5,230 nt of DNA from an uncultured Litorilinea sp. GTDB taxonomy: Bacteria; Chloroflexota; Anaerolineae; Caldilineales; Caldilineaceae. The translations under genes were made by a program, and so were the position numbers. Shown piece by piece: positions 3,650 through 5,230 of this stretch. The stretch lies in NCBI GenBank assembly GCA_937922105.1, contig CAKZVN010000188.1, positions 1 to 5,230 on the forward strand. Direction: 5' to 3'. Numbering within the stretch: position 1 is the stretch's first letter; each line of letters opens with the position of its first letter. A model generated the notes under the pieces. It saw nothing but the letters and a program-made list of their open reading frames with translations, was not told where the DNA came from and made no database searches.

Positions 3650-5230
3650 TTAGTGTTCGTGATGATGTGCGTGGTCGTGCAAGGGCGTATGCTGATGATA
3701 GATTCCTGCACGATGCATCCGTTGGTGCAGTTGGTTGTGCGCGGCCTCCAGCGTGGCGCGCAGTTGCTTATAACGCTGCGCCGCGGGTCGCGGGGCTAGC
3801 GTATCCACATAAGCGATTGCCCCCTCGATCTGTTCTAGCACAGTCAGCGCGTCGGCTGGCGAGAAAAGCGGCTTGTCCGCCACCAGTACCTGGACCGCGC
3901 TGCTGTGGGCCGCAATCTCGCCATGCTTGCCGCGATACGAACCGCGCACGCGCAGGGCGATCCAGGTGGAGGCATCCACACGCACCTGCGCGCGGCCCTG
4001 GGCCGACAGCGCACCGTCCACCGACGTCTGCGCCACAGTCAACCCACCCACCACCACCTCCACCTGGTCAATGGGCAGGCTCACCGACGCCACCCGCCAT
4101 TCCACCGCCACTGTGCCGCCGTTCTTGGGCAACTGTAGCGTGGAACCGGGCACATGACCGTCCACCGTGATCTCCAGCAACGGGCCGACCGTGACAAAGG
4201 TATTGCCCGCGCGCACAGCCGCCATCCAGTTCTCATAAGTGAACTCGCGCCCGCCCAGGTGAGCATAGGTGCGGATGCCACCCAACAGCGACGACGCCGC
4301 CATCTTGTCCGAACCACCCACCACCGGCACTTGATAGCCCAAGTTGAGATAGCGATACCAATCGGCAATGCCATAGGGATTGATCTGGGCATACGCAGGG
4401 TTGAGCGGGTTGAAGGTCATCATCTCCATGGCATTGATCAACCCCAACACAATATCCGCTGCGCGCTCCAATTGCGGGTTGGGCGCATGGGGCATCACCG
4501 TCAGCCCCCCCTGGCGGATACAGCGCTCAGCCCACTCTGCCATGGTCACTTCCAGCGGATCGCCCAGCGCCGACTCCGACGGCCCGCCGCTGCACAACGG
4601 GTGAATCATGGACCCGGCATAGCCCAGCAGCGAAATATGTCCCAGCACCTGCATGCGGTTCTCGGTGCCCACCCGCACCAAGAACTCGCCGTCGCCGCCG
4701 AATTCCTTGGCGCCCAGCGTCGTCTTGCCGTCGAAGTCGGTCACATTCGAGAACATCTCGCCCCACTGGCTGGCAAGCAAGTTCACCACATGCACATCCT
4801 CGGCCTTCCCCTCCAAGAGTGCGGTGGTGGGACTCAGAAAATGCACATGCGTATCTGCCGTGACCCAGCCCGCCTCACGCCAGCGCAACACCTTGTCCAG
4901 CGTGAAGACCACCTCGTCGGTCTCCGCCGTCACTTGAAACGACGTGCGAATAGGCGCGACTTCATAGCCGCGGCTGATCTCCACATAGACCGTCCCCAGC
5001 GGTAAATCCACGACACACTCGCCGGGGATGTAGGCATATTGGTTATGAACATTAACGAACTCACCGTAGTTGTCCTCGAACCAGTAGCGATTGACCTTGC
5101 GATGATTGCCGCGCGGGGGTAGATACTCGCCATGCTCACCATGCAGATGCAGCCGCACAGGCGCAGGCTGTCCGGTGTCCCCTGCCACCACGCGCAGCGT
5201 CACCGGGCGCAGCGCGGGCGCGACCTCCAC
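3650..5230 (-). CDS. CehA/McbA-type metallohydrolase, N-terminus cut by the window edge
   Basis: The visible 526 residues reach the stop codon; the reading frame is open at the window end, so the first codon seen (GTG) is probably internal. Residues about 8-110 look like a beta-sandwich domain. A PHP-like metal-dependent hydrolase domain follows: WVTADTHVHF with His128 and His130, the GTENRMQVLGHI stretch with Glu190 and His198, His210, MPHAPNP with His248, and VGGSDKM with Asp308 are the likely metal ligands. A segment TFVTVGPLLEITVDG (about 344-358) and a second beta region close the typical family pattern. The founding members are carbaryl hydrolases, but most members have no known substrate. 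The C-terminus is unusual: residues 502-526 contain ten histidines, ending in HHHEH. Whether it is exported cannot be told because the N-terminus is missing. The cyclase-family gene follows 57 bp downstream. Confidence 0.9.
   Translation of the reverse strand: MEVAPALRPVTLRVVAGDTGQPAPVRLHLHGEHGEYLPPRGNHRKVNRYWFEDNYGEFVNVHNQYAYIPGECVVDLPLGTVYVEISRGYEVAPIRTSFQVTAETDEVVFTLDKVLRWREAGWVTADTHVHFLSPTTALLEGKAEDVHVVNLLASQWGEMFSNVTDFDGKTTLGAKEFGGDGEFLVRVGTENRMQVLGHISLLGYAGSMIHPLCSGGPSESALGDPLEVTMAEWAERCIRQGGLTVMPHAPNPQLERAADIVLGLINAMEMMTFNPLNPAYAQINPYGIADWYRYLNLGYQVPVVGGSDKMAASSLLGGIRTYAHLGGREFTYENWMAAVRAGNTFVTVGPLLEITVDGHVPGSTLQLPKNGGTVAVEWRVASVSLPIDQVEVVVGGLTVAQTSVDGALSAQGRAQVRVDASTWIALRVRGSYRGKHGEIAAHSSAVQVLVADKPLFSPADALTVLEQIEGAIAYVDTLAPRPAAQRYKQLRATLEAAHNQLHQRMHRAGIYHQHTPLHDHAHHHEH

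Overview
The window is a GC-rich bacterial chromosomal segment with five protein genes, four on the minus strand and one on the plus strand. Gene content (an ABC-F ATPase, a CehA/McbA-type metallohydrolase, a cyclase-family hydrolase) and overall codon style would fit a Chloroflexota-like or other GC-rich environmental bacterium. That assignment is inference: there is no rRNA or other taxonomic marker here. Nothing points to a phage, transposon or CRISPR array.

Layout from left to right. Positions 19-1701 (minus) encode a complete twin-ATPase ABC-F protein, whose start is fixed by a strong Shine-Dalgarno at 1707-1713. Positions 1702-2116 contain no convincing long gene but are not empty. They hold a minus-strand sigma70-type promoter (2028-2056), about 200 nt of strongly self-complementary sequence (1823-2021) and a textbook intrinsic terminator (1823-1860), followed by about 120 nt with no promoter I can see before the ABC-F start. 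The simplest reading is a transcription-attenuation leader for the ABC-F gene, or alternatively an independent small RNA. Positions 2117-2380 (minus) encode a small single-span membrane protein with an excellent ribosome binding site. Its promoter (2486-2513) has a perfect -10 box and is followed, just past the expected transcription start, by two identical 12-bp perfect palindromes whose centres are 22 bp apart, which look like operators. Just beyond, a divergent promoter (2534-2562) serves an unrecognised 94-residue plus-strand protein (2647-2931).

That gene converges, with a 13-bp gap, on a minus-strand pair: a partial CehA/McbA-type metallohydrolase (3650-5230, N-terminus beyond the window) followed by a cyclase/kynurenine-formamidase-family hydrolase (2945-3592). 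The two are separated by 57 bp containing an 8-bp hairpin and are probably co-transcribed from a promoter outside the window. Both are predicted metal-dependent hydrolases, so a shared catabolic or detoxifying role is plausible, but no substrate can be read from the sequence.

The most interesting part is the regulatory region 1823-2513. A repressor-type operator pair controls the membrane-protein gene, whose transcript has no visible terminator before it runs into the structured leader and terminator ahead of the ABC-F gene. The ABC-F linker resembles, from memory, linkers of antibiotic-resistance ABC-F proteins, a class in which leader attenuation is known, so an inducible ribosome-protection cassette is a testable hypothesis.
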